Part shown: in pieces, positions 15,537-24,380 of the stretch | How the letters are laid out: every line of letters starts with the position of its first letter | Numbering within the stretch: position 1 is the first letter of the stretch | Origin: Pseudomonadota bacterium | GTDB taxonomy: Bacteria > Pseudomonadota > Gammaproteobacteria > Steroidobacterales > Woeseiaceae | Assembly (NCBI GenBank): GCA_022563505.1 | Contig: JADFNG010000014.1 | Span: forward strand, 1-40,265 | DNA: 40,265 nt | Reading direction: 5' to 3' | The notes under the pieces: model-generated | What the model was told of the DNA's origin: nothing | The model's input: the letters and a program-made list of their open reading frames with translations, nothing else | Database searches by the model: none | Position numbers and translations under genes: made by a program

Positions 15537-15834
15537 TGACTCGCCTTACCTTGGGCTTCCTTAGGCTGCGCGCTTGGCCTGCGTGGCCAGATGGCCAGAC
15601 CCGCGGCACGCTCCACGTTACAGTCACAATCAGGACAGCTCAGTATAACGGCGCATGTTGCGCTGCACAATAGACAGACCGTGTCACCTCATAAGTGACG
15701 GATAAATAACCTAATAATGCTTTTCGATAGGCAATGAATTCAGGTGGAGTGCTGCCTTGTGCTCGTCGCCATTGCACCCCGTGTGACGCTGCGGCGGGCT
15801 ACAGTTTCTGCTCGGAAACGTGCACAATGTCGAG
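15537..15834. promoter_or_regulatory. Divergent control region and structured leader of moaA
   Basis: About 300 bases separate the ACAD operon from moaA. GTCAC-ctcataa-GTGAC forms a small hairpin near 15677-15693, followed by an AT-rich stretch (about 15700-15730). The last ~100 bases before moaA are GC-rich with a GGAGTGC...GCACCCC pairing and could fold. Molybdenum cofactor RNA motifs precede moaA in enterobacteria, but I cannot confirm one here. No ORF of note. Confidence 0.35.
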
Positions 15835-16896
15835 ATGAGTTCAACGTCAATGCAAAATGCTGCCGGGGTGACAGCAAAGACGAATCCCCGCGATCAAATG
15901 GGCAGGCCGTTGCGTGATTTGCGCATATCACTGCTGGATCAATGCAATTTTCGTTGCCCGTATTGCATGCCGGAGACGGAGTTTCACGCCGATTATGAAT
16001 TTCTTACGCGGCAGCAACGTCTGAGTCATGACGAAATCGTCAGGCTTGCTTCCATAGCGGTCAATCTCGGTGTAACCAAGTTGCGGCTGACCGGAGGGGA
16101 GCCGCTGCTGGATAAGAAGGTGGCTGACCTGGTAGCGCGCCTCGCCAAAATTGAGGGTGTTGACGATCTGGCGCTGACGACGAACGCGATGCTGCTTGCA
16201 CCGGTAGCACAGAAACTCGCGGCTGCGGGACTGCATCGTGTGACCATCAGTCTCGATACGCTGGATACCGATATTTTTCGTGCAATGAGTGGCGGTCGCG
16301 GCGACCTTGCGACGGTTATCAAAGGGATTGAAGCAGCCGAACAGGCGGGTCTGTCGCCAGTAAAGATCAATACGGTCGTGCAACGCGGTGTGAACGATCA
16401 CACGGTTCTTGACTTGCTGGAGCACTTCCGCGGCAGCGGGCATATCGTGCGCTTGATTGAATACATGGATGTCGGCAATCGCAACAACTGGCGATTGGAA
16501 GAAGTCGTCTCGTCCCGTGAATCGCTGCAGCAGATAGAGACTCGCTGGCCGGTGCGACCGGTGGATCCGACCTACCACGGCGAAGTCGCGCGGCGTTATG
16601 AATATGTGGATGGAGCAGGAGAAATTGGCTTTATCTCTTCGGTGACGGAACCCTTTTGCGGCAGTTGCAGCCGGGCGCGCCTTTCGGCAGATGGCGTTCT
16701 CTATACTTGCCTCTTCGCGTCCGCCGGAACGAGCTTACGTGATCCGATGCGTAATGGAGCTGACGATGAAGAACTCGCGGACATCCTGTCGCGCATCTGG
16801 CTGCGCCGAAACGACCGTTATAGTGAATTGAGACCGACCGATGCGCCCTTGAAACGCATGCGGAGCAAGGTCGAGATGTATCGAGTGGGTGGATAG
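15835..16896 (+). CDS. moaA: GTP 3',8-cyclase
   Basis: A 353-residue radical-SAM enzyme that converts GTP to 3',8-cyclo-7,8-dihydro-GTP, the first step of molybdenum cofactor synthesis. The N-terminal cluster motif is CNFRCPYC. The C-terminal second [4Fe-4S] site is FCGSCSRARLSADGVLYTCLF, and the protein ends in the characteristic Gly-Gly (MYRVGG). The LRLTGGEPLL motif is present. The start is uncertain: ATG 15835 is chosen, but GTG 15820 is in frame 15 bases upstream and neither has a strong ribosome-binding site. It heads the moaA-moaC-mobA-moaD-moaE operon. Confidence 0.95.
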   Translation: MSSTSMQNAAGVTAKTNPRDQMGRPLRDLRISLLDQCNFRCPYCMPETEFHADYEFLTRQQRLSHDEIVRLASIAVNLGVTKLRLTGGEPLLDKKVADLVARLAKIEGVDDLALTTNAMLLAPVAQKLAAAGLHRVTISLDTLDTDIFRAMSGGRGDLATVIKGIEAAEQAGLSPVKINTVVQRGVNDHTVLDLLEHFRGSGHIVRLIEYMDVGNRNNWRLEEVVSSRESLQQIETRWPVRPVDPTYHGEVARRYEYVDGAGEIGFISSVTEPFCGSCSRARLSADGVLYTCLFASAGTSLRDPMRNGADDEELADILSRIWLRRNDRYSELRPTDAPLKRMRSKVEMYRVGG

Positions 16897-16911
16897 GATG
16901 CGAAAATATTG

Positions 16912-17388
16912 ATGGAGAAGTTGAGTCACGTTGATGAACGCAATCAACCGACGATGGTTGATGTCGGGCATAAGACGGCCAGCGACAGAGTGGCCCACGC
17001 GCGAACGATCGTCGTGTTTCCTGCGGACGTTGCCGAGCGATTTGCCGATGGTGATATTCGCACGGCAAAGGGCCCGGTATTTTCAACCGCGATCGTCGCG
17101 GGTGTCATGGCGGCGAAAAAGACCCATGAGCTGATACCGTTTTGTCATCCACTCGGACTCACCAGCTGCAATATCAAGATCGAGATGGATGCGGAGCAGC
17201 GTGCAGTCATCGATTGCATCTGCAAGGTACACCATCGCACCGGCGTTGAAATGGAGGCACTGACCGGCGCAAGTATCGCGGCGTTAACCATTTATGATAT
17301 GTGCAAGGCGCTGTCGCACGACATTACGATTGCGGAGACACGATTGATTGCCAAGTCTGGCGGCAAGAAGGATTTCAAGCGTGAGTAA
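16912..17388 (+). CDS. moaC: Cyclic pyranopterin monophosphate synthase
   Basis: A 158-residue MoaC, which rearranges the MoaA product into cyclic pyranopterin monophosphate. The signatures KKTHELIPFCHPLGLTSCNI and EMEALTGASIAALTIYDMCKAL are typical and length is normal. It starts 15 bases after moaA, and its last codons overlap the GTG start of mobA, which indicates translational coupling. ATG 16912 is preferred over the immediately preceding in-frame TTG. Confidence 0.95.
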   Translation: MEKLSHVDERNQPTMVDVGHKTASDRVAHARTIVVFPADVAERFADGDIRTAKGPVFSTAIVAGVMAAKKTHELIPFCHPLGLTSCNIKIEMDAEQRAVIDCICKVHHRTGVEMEALTGASIAALTIYDMCKALSHDITIAETRLIAKSGGKKDFKRE

Positions 17389-17974
17389 GCGGACCGATGT
17401 ATGCGGCCTCGTACTCGCGGGGGGCAAAAGCCGCCGCATGGGCAGCGACAAGGCGCTGCTGGTGCGCGATGGTGAAACACAGCTTGCCAGGGCGGTGGCG
17501 TTGCTGCAGCGTCACGTTGCGCAAGTGTTCGTATCGACACGAGCGGACCAGGCCAACGACGATGAGCGCCGTAAATTCGAGCAGATAATTGACCGTTACG
17601 ATGACATGGGCCCGTTGGCGGGCATCCTGTCGGCAATGGACAAGAATGCGGACGTTGCCTGGCTGGTCGTTGCCTGTGATTTGCCCAATATCGATGATGT
17701 GACGATATCGGACCTCCTGGATCGACATACAAATACGCATCCATTTACGGCCTACAGCAGCAGTTACGACAGTTTGCCCGAGCCACTGTGCGCGATCTAC
17801 GGTATGGGTTCCCGCAGCATTGTCGATGCATTCGTCGCGGACGGAATCCACTGTCCACGCAAGATACTCATTCGGTCCGCTACACAATTGCTGCAGCAAC
17901 CGCACGCGGATGCTCTCGATAACATTAATACACCCGAGGATCTGGCCAACAGCACCATTGGGATCGCGCAATGA
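17381..17974 (+). CDS. mobA: Molybdenum cofactor guanylyltransferase
   Basis: A 197-residue MobA, which attaches GMP to molybdopterin to make the bis-MGD cofactor precursor used by the DMSO-reductase family. The nucleotidyltransferase signature LAGGKSRRMGSDKALL is near the N-terminus, and ACDLPNIDD supplies the metal-binding Asp region. GTG 17381 is chosen because AAGGA lies 8 bases upstream and the start overlaps the moaC stop; an in-frame TTG at 17348 is less likely. Placing mobA between moaC and moaD puts MGD synthesis in the same transcript as MPT synthesis. Confidence 0.93.
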   Translation: MSKRTDVCGLVLAGGKSRRMGSDKALLVRDGETQLARAVALLQRHVAQVFVSTRADQANDDERRKFEQIIDRYDDMGPLAGILSAMDKNADVAWLVVACDLPNIDDVTISDLLDRHTNTHPFTAYSSSYDSLPEPLCAIYGMGSRSIVDAFVADGIHCPRKILIRSATQLLQQPHADALDNINTPEDLANSTIGIAQ

Positions 17975-18216
17975 GCAAGTCGATCACGGTTCGTTATTTC
18001 GCGTTGTTTCGTGAGCATGCAGGTATCGGTGAAGAACAGATCGACAGCGACGCCCTGACCGCGGGCGATTTGTTTGCAGAGCTGCAAGATCGGCATGGAT
18101 CCAGTGAACCACTGGGCCACTGCAAGGTGGCGATCAACGATGAGATGGCGGACTGGGGTGCGGCACTGAAGGATGGCGATACCGTCTTGTTGTTTCCGCC
18201 GGTTGCCGGTGGCTGA
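17971..18216 (+). CDS. moaD: Molybdopterin synthase small subunit (sulfur carrier)
   Basis: An 81-residue ubiquitin-fold sulfur carrier ending in the required Gly-Gly (PPVAGG), which becomes thiocarboxylated and donates sulfur to cyclic PMP within the MoaD-MoaE complex. Its ATG overlaps the mobA stop (ATGA), and its end overlaps or abuts moaE. Length and terminal motif are typical. Confidence 0.94.
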   Translation: MSKSITVRYFALFREHAGIGEEQIDSDALTAGDLFAELQDRHGSSEPLGHCKVAINDEMADWGAALKDGDTVLLFPPVAGG

Positions 18217-18220
18217 CGTC

Positions 18221-18646
18221 ATGCAAATTGGTGCGGCGCGAATCGATCCGGATGCATTGCGGAGAGAACTGTTCGACCATGCGGCGGGTGCGTACGTGAG
18301 TTTCGAGGGCTGGATCCGAAACAGGAACGAAGGCCACGATGTATTGCGACTCGAATACGAAGCCTACGACCTGATTGCGGTGAAAGAGGGCGAAAAAGTT
18401 ATTGCTGAAGCACGCGAAAAATACGCGCTGCTGCAGGCACATTGCGTGCACCGGACGGGCTTGCTTGAACTTGGCGAGTGTGCGGTGTGGGTCGGCGTAT
18501 CGTCAGCACATCGCGACGAGGCGTTTCAGGCGTGCCGCTACATCATCGATCAGGTAAAAGTCAGACTCCCTGTCTGGAAGAAAGAACACTATGTCGATGG
18601 CCATTCCGGCTGGGTGAATTGCGAGCGCTGCGCTGCTTACGGGTAA
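18221..18646 (+). CDS. moaE: Molybdopterin synthase catalytic subunit
   Basis: A 141-residue MoaE, which inserts two sulfurs into cyclic PMP with MoaD to form molybdopterin. Recognisable segments are GAYVSFEGWIRNRNEG, LEYEAYDLIA, VSSAHRDEAFQACRYIID and the catalytic-lysine region PVWKKEHYVDG. ATG 18221 lies 4 bases after the moaD stop; in-frame GTG 18209 overlapping moaD is a second possibility. It is the last gene of the operon; no moeA, moaB or modABC gene follows in the window. Confidence 0.94.
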   Translation: MQIGAARIDPDALRRELFDHAAGAYVSFEGWIRNRNEGHDVLRLEYEAYDLIAVKEGEKVIAEAREKYALLQAHCVHRTGLLELGECAVWVGVSSAHRDEAFQACRYIIDQVKVRLPVWKKEHYVDGHSGWVNCERCAAYG

Positions 18647-18667
18647 ATTGTAACTATTTGTTTTATA

Positions 18668-18696
18668 TTGAAATAATCAATAATATTGTATATAAT
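18668..18696 (+). promoter_or_regulatory. Sigma70-type promoter for the DUF222/HNH gene
   Basis: TTGAAA (18668-18673) and TATAAT (18691-18696) are separated by exactly 17 bases in a strongly AT-rich stretch, 32 bases upstream of the ATG at 18729. Five of six bases match in the -35 box and all six in the -10 box. This is the clearest promoter in the window. Confidence 0.75.
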
Positions 18697-18728
18697 ACAG
18701 GTGCTTTCTCCACTCACAAGGACGTGTC

Positions 18729-19994
18729 ATGAGCCCTGCGAATTTAGCCAATACCCACCTTATTTCCATCGACGATCTCGACACAGCGATCGTCTCCTGC
18801 GCCGCTCGCATTGACGCCGCTACTTACGATTTGCTGTTGCTGGTCCGGCAGTTCGATGAGCGAGCCGGATTCCTGCGATGGGGCCTGGATAACTGCGCCG
18901 AGTGGCTGGCCTGGCGTTGTGATTTGAGCCTGACTACCGCGAAAGAAAAGATACGAGTAGCCCATGCGCTCAAGATCCTGCCAGCAATTTCGGTGGCCTT
19001 TTCCCAGGGTGAGTTGTCCTACACCAAGGTACGGGAACTGACCCGTGTGGCCAATCGGGATAATGAGCAGCATCTCCTGGACTTCGCCTTGCGTACGACG
19101 GCATCCCACGTGGCGCAACGATGCCGCGAGTTACGCATGGGCGATGAAGCCTCCATCGATACGGCCGCACGGGCGTTCGCCAACCGTTCGTTGCGCATTC
19201 GTCGCGACCTGCATCGGGGCATGATTGTCGTTACCCTGGAGCTGCCAATGGAGTCGGGGGAGTTACTTGAGAAGGCCCTCGACAAGGCACGCGATGACGA
19301 AGCTCTCGAGTTGCCGGATCCGGCCGATACCTCATGGTCTGCCCGACAGGCCGATGCTTTTGTCAACATGGTGACGGGATTCCTGAGCGGCACTGGGAAT
19401 GATGCTGAGAACAATACCAGGAGCAACGACAACTACCTGGTGACGATCCACGTCGATCATTCACCACTACAAGGCAAGGCAGGTCGTTCTGCACTACCAA
19501 TCGAGTCGGTGAAGCGAATTTGTTGTGACAGCCATGCGGTGGTACTGACCGAGACTGAAGAGGGCGAGCCGCTGAGCATCGGTCGGAAGTCACGCATCAT
19601 CCCGAAGGCCATCGAACGTGCGGTACGTGCACGAGATAACAATTGCTGCCGGTTCCCGGGCTGCCACCATCATCGTTTCCTGCAATGTCACCATGTCGAG
19701 CACTGGTCCGGACACGGCGAGACGTCACTGGATAACCTGATGCTGCTGTGCACGAAGCACCACACACTCGTGCATGAAGGCGGTTTCCAGATCGAGACGG
19801 ACTTCCAGAACAACGGGTGCTTTATACGTCCGGATGGAATCGCCGTACCGGAGATCGGTTATCACTCTCGTGACATGCTTGACACAAACAACCGAGAACT
19901 TTCCGACTCGTACAACAATCCTCCCGCGGGAGCTTTGTTGAGCGTTGCGGAAAACTTTGTGAAAGAACCGCCGGCGCCTGTTTACTTGCACTAG
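18729..19994 (+). CDS. DUF222 / HNH endonuclease domain protein
   Basis: A 421-residue protein of the DUF222-HNH (13E12-type) family. The N-terminal DUF222 helical region spans about residues 15-230. The HNH domain near residues 295-355 reads RARDNNCCRFPGC, CHHVEHWSGHGETSLDNL and LLCTKHHTLVHEGGF, giving the CxxxxC/CxxH zinc frame and the His-Asn-His metal site. Family members are common in actinobacteria and present in some Proteobacteria; their role is poorly understood, with mobile-element or defence links suggested. It follows the moa operon by 82 bases but has its own strong promoter, so it is probably an independent unit. The nuclease site looks intact. Confidence 0.88.
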   Translation: MSPANLANTHLISIDDLDTAIVSCAARIDAATYDLLLLVRQFDERAGFLRWGLDNCAEWLAWRCDLSLTTAKEKIRVAHALKILPAISVAFSQGELSYTKVRELTRVANRDNEQHLLDFALRTTASHVAQRCRELRMGDEASIDTAARAFANRSLRIRRDLHRGMIVVTLELPMESGELLEKALDKARDDEALELPDPADTSWSARQADAFVNMVTGFLSGTGNDAENNTRSNDNYLVTIHVDHSPLQGKAGRSALPIESVKRICCDSHAVVLTETEEGEPLSIGRKSRIIPKAIERAVRARDNNCCRFPGCHHHRFLQCHHVEHWSGHGETSLDNLMLLCTKHHTLVHEGGFQIETDFQNNGCFIRPDGIAVPEIGYHSRDMLDTNNRELSDSYNNPPAGALLSVAENFVKEPPAPVYLH

Positions 19995-20339
19995 CACGGC
20001 GCTGCAGCCAGTAACTTCCCGCTTGATCTAGACGTCCGTTATCTCGGAGAGTGGACGGTTGCACGGTCGGATAATTTGCGCCGCATCAGGCAGAAGTCGG
20101 CCAGGAGCGGCTGCTCGCTAAGCGTCGTTCCCTAAACTTGTCGATTTTCCTCTGACGTAATCTCCAATATCAAGATCGTCAAAAGTGTGACTACACTCGT
20201 AAATAATAATCGGTTCGGCAGTTGAATTTTCTTCACCCGTTTATCCTCGGCAATTGGCTATATCGGGTTAAATGCAGTCCTTTCTCACGCTGGAACCCCT
20301 ACCGCGCGACCAGTCGCTATTGAGCTTGAAGCGGTCGAC
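19995..20339. other. 345-base gap with no recognised gene
   Basis: The convergent gap between the HNH gene and the DUF6152 gene. I see no ORF with coding character, tRNA or strong terminator. The middle (about 20150-20270) is AT-rich. A short GAGCGGCTGCTC dyad lies near 20107. Confidence 0.5.
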
Positions 20340-21107
20340 CTAGCCGCAGCTCGATCTTTCCTGCTCCCACCACCGTGACAACACTCGGTTGTACTCGGAA
20401 ATATACTCCGCACCGGCTGCCAGCTTCGTCCGTTGTGCGGCGCTAAGATCGGCCAGTGTCAGTTGCATTGTGAAATCGTCGCGTTCCGTGTGACAGGTCA
20501 GCAATTCGTCGACGCCCGTGAATTCGGCATCGATACCTATTAGTCTCGGTCGCTCCTGGCTGACTTCATATGCTGCACGCGCGATATGGTCGTCTTCGTC
20601 GAGCCAGAGTACCAGTTGTTCTGCATCTGACAGTGAGGCATCGATGTCGTTAATCTGACCCTCGATATTTTCGGGATTCATCACTAATCGATCGAGTCGC
20701 AATATATCCTTCGGCCAGATGTAATTGCCGCGGCGCATCATCACGATTCGTCCATCCGGATAATGCAGCTGATGACCACGAATTTCCCGCTCATTGAACC
20801 GGTGCGGCCAGCCGACGACGGTTATTGAATCACCTTTTTTGATGGCTTTTATTTCGTCGGCAAAACCCAGGCGTTTCGCATCTCTGGGATCCTCTGTCGA
20901 CAATATCCACTCTTCAACAACACCGTCTTCACCAGTGACGTCAATACGATAAATGCTGTGCGGAAAGCCAAAGCGAGCCTTGGTCACCACGCCGGAAATC
21001 TTGACCTCGATCTTGCCGTCATAGTGCAGCACCGAATGGTGCGCGCTCGTTGTGCCGGTAAACAGCAGGCCTGCGGCGAGGGCGATTAAATATCTCGAAT
21101 TCAACAT
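20340..21107 (-). CDS. DUF6152 family exported protein
   Basis: A 255-residue exported protein. A Sec signal peptide (MLNSRYLIALAAGLLFTGTTSAHH) precedes a DUF6152-type OB-like beta region with typical SVLHYDGKIEVKISGVVTKARFGFPHS and GWPHRFNEREIRGHQLHYPDGRIVMMRR segments. The family function is unknown. The C-terminal ~100 residues are not recognised. The start has GGAGA 7 bases upstream. It is divergent from the small membrane protein/flavoprotein unit across about 150 bases. Confidence 0.8.
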   Translation of the reverse strand: MLNSRYLIALAAGLLFTGTTSAHHSVLHYDGKIEVKISGVVTKARFGFPHSIYRIDVTGEDGVVEEWILSTEDPRDAKRLGFADEIKAIKKGDSITVVGWPHRFNEREIRGHQLHYPDGRIVMMRRGNYIWPKDILRLDRLVMNPENIEGQINDIDASLSDAEQLVLWLDEDDHIARAAYEVSQERPRLIGIDAEFTGVDELLTCHTERDDFTMQLTLADLSAAQRTKLAAGAEYISEYNRVLSRWWEQERSSCG

Positions 21108-21259
21108 CTTGGGTCTCCACTACTATTCCGTCACGGTACAGACACGGAGCGACACTGGCAATATTGCTTTGGCATTAGCTGTTATTTCTGCTGCGAATAC
21201 GACTCAATTACCTCTGGTTGGCGCATTGCGCCGCCATCAGGAAAAGGGTTTACTGCGAT

Positions 21260-21598
21260 GTGTCAAAAAAAGCTGCCATTTTATCCGCCACATTTCTGTT
21301 GGTCGTTACCTTGATTCTCTTTGATGTTGACGTCAATCCGGAGTTTTCGATGCCGCGCGATGTTGAAACGCTGGATTTAATTCAGGAATCCCTGTTCGGA
21401 GGCTGTGTCGATGAGAGGGATCGCCTTATTCATGCGGAGACATTTGGTGCTATTGATAATCCGGATGTGCAACGAGAGATACTGGTCACAGAGAAGGAGC
21501 GGGCTAGCAGGAAGTGCAGGGAAATCTTTCCGGAAATCCGCGTTACGACCAGTGAGCCATTGCGTTTCAATTTTATTGATTTGACGTTTCGGTATTGA
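21260..21598 (+). CDS. Small membrane-anchored hypothetical protein
   Basis: A 112-residue protein starting at GTG 21260 (SKKAAILSATFLLVVTLILF); a longer TTG-started frame from 21218 is open but gives a poor N-terminus. One N-terminal hydrophobic helix (about residues 4-21) anchors a ~85-residue periplasmic domain with two cysteines (GGCVDERD, KCREIFPE). There is no heme or Fe-S motif. It ends 27 bases before the Tat-exported flavoprotein and is probably co-transcribed, so it may be an anchor or helper subunit; that is inference. Family not recognised. Confidence 0.65.
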   Translation: MSKKAAILSATFLLVVTLILFDVDVNPEFSMPRDVETLDLIQESLFGGCVDERDRLIHAETFGAIDNPDVQREILVTEKERASRKCREIFPEIRVTTSEPLRFNFIDLTFRY

Positions 21599-21625
21599 CG
21601 ATAATCAACGGCATGGGGGAACGAC

Positions 21626-23464
21626 ATGAAGAATGAAATTACACGGCGGGATTTTTTGAACGGTACTCAGGTTGCAATCGGTGCATCGTTGCTGTCCCCC
21701 TGGAGCGAGATATTCGGCGCTGTTGGTTCGGAATTCGAGCTGGGCCCGGACTATTACCCGCCCGCGTTGACCGGTCTTCGTGGCAGTCACGATGGCTCCT
21801 GGGAAACGATGCACGCCCGTGTTTCCGGCAAGACGTGGTCGTCGAGCAAACACGAGGAAGCTTATGATCTCGTCGTCGTAGGTGCGGGAATCAGCGGCTT
21901 GTCTGCGGCGTACTTTTTTAACAAAGCCAATCCCGGTGCGCGCATCCTGATTCTCGACAACCACGACGATTTTGGCGGGCATGCCAAGCGCAACGAATTC
22001 GGTATCAATGGGCAGACTCGTATCGGCTACGGTGGCACCGAGTCCATCGATACGCCTTCTTCTTACAGTGATGTTGCCAAAGGCCTGCTGACTGACGTCG
22101 GTATCGAAGTGGAAAAGTTCTATGAGGCGTATGACCAGGATCTGTATTCGTCGCTGGGGCTGAGCAAGGGCATCGTGTTTGACCAAGAGACGTATGGTGA
22201 GCAGAAACTGGTCGTTGGTTACAACAAGATTCCCTGGGAAGAATTCGCTGCGCAAACGCCGATGAATGAGCAGGCGAAGGCTGACCTGGTTCGACTCTGG
22301 ACGGACGAGCGTGACTACATGCCCGGGGTGAGTTTTGAGGAGAAAAAGGCGATCCTGGACAAGACCAGCTATTACGATTTTCTGAAGAACTACGCCAAAG
22401 TCGATCAGCAGGTCCTGGAGATGTTCCGCCGCTGGGGCATGAGTTTCTGGTGCGTCGGCATTGATGAGATTCCCGCTACGTCGGTGCAGTCCTACGATGG
22501 TGGTATGCCCGGACTCAATCACACGCTGCAACGTGTGGGCTATCGCGGGGACGAGCCGTATATATTCCATTTTCCGGATGGCAACGCCTCCGTTGCCCGA
22601 TTAATCGTGCGCGCGATGCTTCCAGAGGCGGTGCCGGGATCCACCATGGAAGATGTTGTGACATCGCGAGTGAACTACGCGATGCTGGACCGAAGCGGTG
22701 CCCCGGTGCGAATTCGGCTGAACAGCACGGTCGTGAATGCCGTACATAGCAAAGATACGAGCGCAGTCGATGTGACGTTTGTCCATCATGGTAATGCACA
22801 CACGGTGCGCGGCAAGAAATGCATCATGGCCTGTTACAACAGTGCAATTCCATATCTGTGTCCGGAGTTGCCGCAGGAGCAGGTCGACGGTCTCAAGTAC
22901 AACGTCAAGATCCCATTGACCTACACGAAGGTTCTGGTTCCCAACTGGCGGCCCTTTGTCGAACTCGGACTCGATTTCGTTTACTACACGAACGATTTCT
23001 TCAAGCAGGTCGAACTCGACTATCCTGTTTCATTGGGCGAGTATAAATTCAATTATTCTCCTGACGATCCGATGGTCTTGCACATGTGCCATGTGCATCA
23101 TTCGCCGGACATTCAAGGTCCGGATCAATGGCGTGAGGGTCGACGTCGTCTTCTGGGGACACCGTTCTCCGTGTTCGAAGACCATGTGCGCGACCAACTC
23201 GATCAGGCGCTGTCAGGCGCCGGCTTCGATGCGGAACGTGACATTCACGCGATCACGGTCAATCGCTGGCCGCACGGTTATGCGTACAGCCCGGATCTCA
23301 TCTGGGAGCCGGACTGGCCCAATGAAGAGAGCAAACCGTGGGTAATTGGCAGGCAGCCGTATGGGCACATCACGATTGCCAATTCGGACGCCGGCGCCGC
23401 GGCGAATACCAACTCGGCAATTTCACACGGTTACAGAGCGGTGCAGGAAGCATTGCGGAGTTAA
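21626..23464 (+). CDS. Tat-exported FAD oxidoreductase, spermidine-dehydrogenase-like
   Basis: A 612-residue flavoprotein. The Tat signal EITRRDFLNGTQVAIGASLL is at the N-terminus. The FAD-binding motif YDLVVVGAGISGLSAAYFF lies near residues 79-97, followed by DFGGHAKRNEF. The segment YYPPALTGLRGSHDGSWE and overall length resemble the SpdH-type spermidine dehydrogenases, which cleave spermidine to 1,3-diaminopropane and 4-aminobutanal in the periplasm. A strong GGGGGA site lies 5 bases before the ATG. The substrate is inferred from family resemblance from memory; it could act on another amine. It follows a small anchored protein and converges with an MBL-fold hydrolase. Confidence 0.8.
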   Translation: MKNEITRRDFLNGTQVAIGASLLSPWSEIFGAVGSEFELGPDYYPPALTGLRGSHDGSWETMHARVSGKTWSSSKHEEAYDLVVVGAGISGLSAAYFFNKANPGARILILDNHDDFGGHAKRNEFGINGQTRIGYGGTESIDTPSSYSDVAKGLLTDVGIEVEKFYEAYDQDLYSSLGLSKGIVFDQETYGEQKLVVGYNKIPWEEFAAQTPMNEQAKADLVRLWTDERDYMPGVSFEEKKAILDKTSYYDFLKNYAKVDQQVLEMFRRWGMSFWCVGIDEIPATSVQSYDGGMPGLNHTLQRVGYRGDEPYIFHFPDGNASVARLIVRAMLPEAVPGSTMEDVVTSRVNYAMLDRSGAPVRIRLNSTVVNAVHSKDTSAVDVTFVHHGNAHTVRGKKCIMACYNSAIPYLCPELPQEQVDGLKYNVKIPLTYTKVLVPNWRPFVELGLDFVYYTNDFFKQVELDYPVSLGEYKFNYSPDDPMVLHMCHVHHSPDIQGPDQWREGRRRLLGTPFSVFEDHVRDQLDQALSGAGFDAERDIHAITVNRWPHGYAYSPDLIWEPDWPNEESKPWVIGRQPYGHITIANSDAGAAANTNSAISHGYRAVQEALRS

Positions 23465-23467
23465 GCC

Positions 23468-23487
23468 CGGGCCGTTCCTGCGGCCCG
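23468..23487. terminator. Convergent-gene hairpin
   Basis: CGGGCCG (23468-23474) and CGGCCCG (23481-23487) form a perfect 7-bp GC stem with a 6-base loop in the 34-base gap between the convergent flavoprotein and MBL-fold genes. No U-run on either strand, so termination efficiency is uncertain. Confidence 0.5.
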
Positions 23488-23498
23488 TACGAAATTAC

Positions 23499-24380
23499 CT
23501 ACTGCTTGAACGACTGTACCAGCGAGCGCGTCATGCGTTCGGTCGTGATGAAGCCCCAGCTCCAGACATCGTGGTAATCGGCCAGCGGATTCTCGGCTAC
23601 AATTTCGTCTTCCGACATGCCGGCATCCACCAGTTTCCGGACACGGGCCTGGCTGTCTGCCAGCATGTCCCGTGCGAGTATCAGGTCCGCTCTCGTCGCC
23701 AGCGGTCCGTGTCCCGGAATAATGATCGTGTCCTCATCCGCGATTGCGATGATTCTGGTCTGAGCTGCCAAAAATCCATCGACACTTCCACCGGAATCAA
23801 GGTCGATGAACGGGAACAGCTTGTTGAACATGACATCACCGGTATGAATGACATTGATATCCGTAAAATGAATGACCGCGTCGCCGTCAGTGTGGGCGTG
23901 TTGCACGTGGAATACATGCGCTGTGTGCCCGTTCAGATGAAATGTCGTTGAGTCTGAAAAGGTGATCTGCGGCAATGCCCCGGGTGCAACCGCGTCATCA
24001 CCGCTTGCTTCGAGCAATCGTTTACGAATATTGTCATGCGCAATAATGGTCGCGCCATGAGCGTGCATTGCCGCGTTGCTGCCCGTGTGGTCGCCGTGAA
24101 CGTGTGTATTAATCAGAAAATCGACCGGTTGGCCGGTTATGTCGGCAATTGCTGCCAATAACGAGGCCGAGATTATTGGCAGTCCGTCATCAATCAGCAC
24201 GACACCGTCGGCACCGACAAGCAAACCCATGTTGCCACCGGCAAACTTGCCATCTGCTCCGTCCAGCATATAGAGCCCCGGCACGACTTCCGTGCTTTGT
24301 ACCCTTATTTCGTCATCTTGCGCGAGCAAAAGTCCTGCTGCCAATAGTAGTGCCAGGCCTGCGAATGTTCGGCTTTTCAT
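23499..24380 (-). CDS. Exported MBL-fold metallohydrolase
   Basis: A 293-residue metallo-beta-lactamase-fold hydrolase with a Sec signal peptide (MKSRTFAGLALLLAAGLLLAQ). The metal-binding motif is NTHVHGDHTGSN (HxHxDH), with further ligands in VQHAHTDGDAVIHF, IHTGDVMF and IPGHGPLA. ATG 24380 is chosen for the AGGAA site 8 bases upstream and the clean signal peptide; the open frame extends to 24434. Such exported MBL proteins include cyclases, quinoprotein-relay hydrolases and unknown esterases; the substrate is not predictable. Confidence 0.88.
   Translation of the reverse strand: MKSRTFAGLALLLAAGLLLAQDDEIRVQSTEVVPGLYMLDGADGKFAGGNMGLLVGADGVVLIDDGLPIISASLLAAIADITGQPVDFLINTHVHGDHTGSNAAMHAHGATIIAHDNIRKRLLEASGDDAVAPGALPQITFSDSTTFHLNGHTAHVFHVQHAHTDGDAVIHFTDINVIHTGDVMFNKLFPFIDLDSGGSVDGFLAAQTRIIAIADEDTIIIPGHGPLATRADLILARDMLADSQARVRKLVDAGMSEDEIVAENPLADYHDVWSWGFITTERMTRSLVQSFKQ

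Noticed and set aside
15835-18646. Possible metabolic island with the neighbouring acyl-CoA dehydrogenases
   Set aside because: The moa genes and the ACAD operon are divergent and functionally separate; nothing indicates a shared pathway or transfer.
21605-22570. A 321-codon minus-strand frame opposite the flavoprotein
   Set aside because: Antisense shadow; the plus-strand frame has a Tat signal, an FAD motif and a strong ribosome-binding site.
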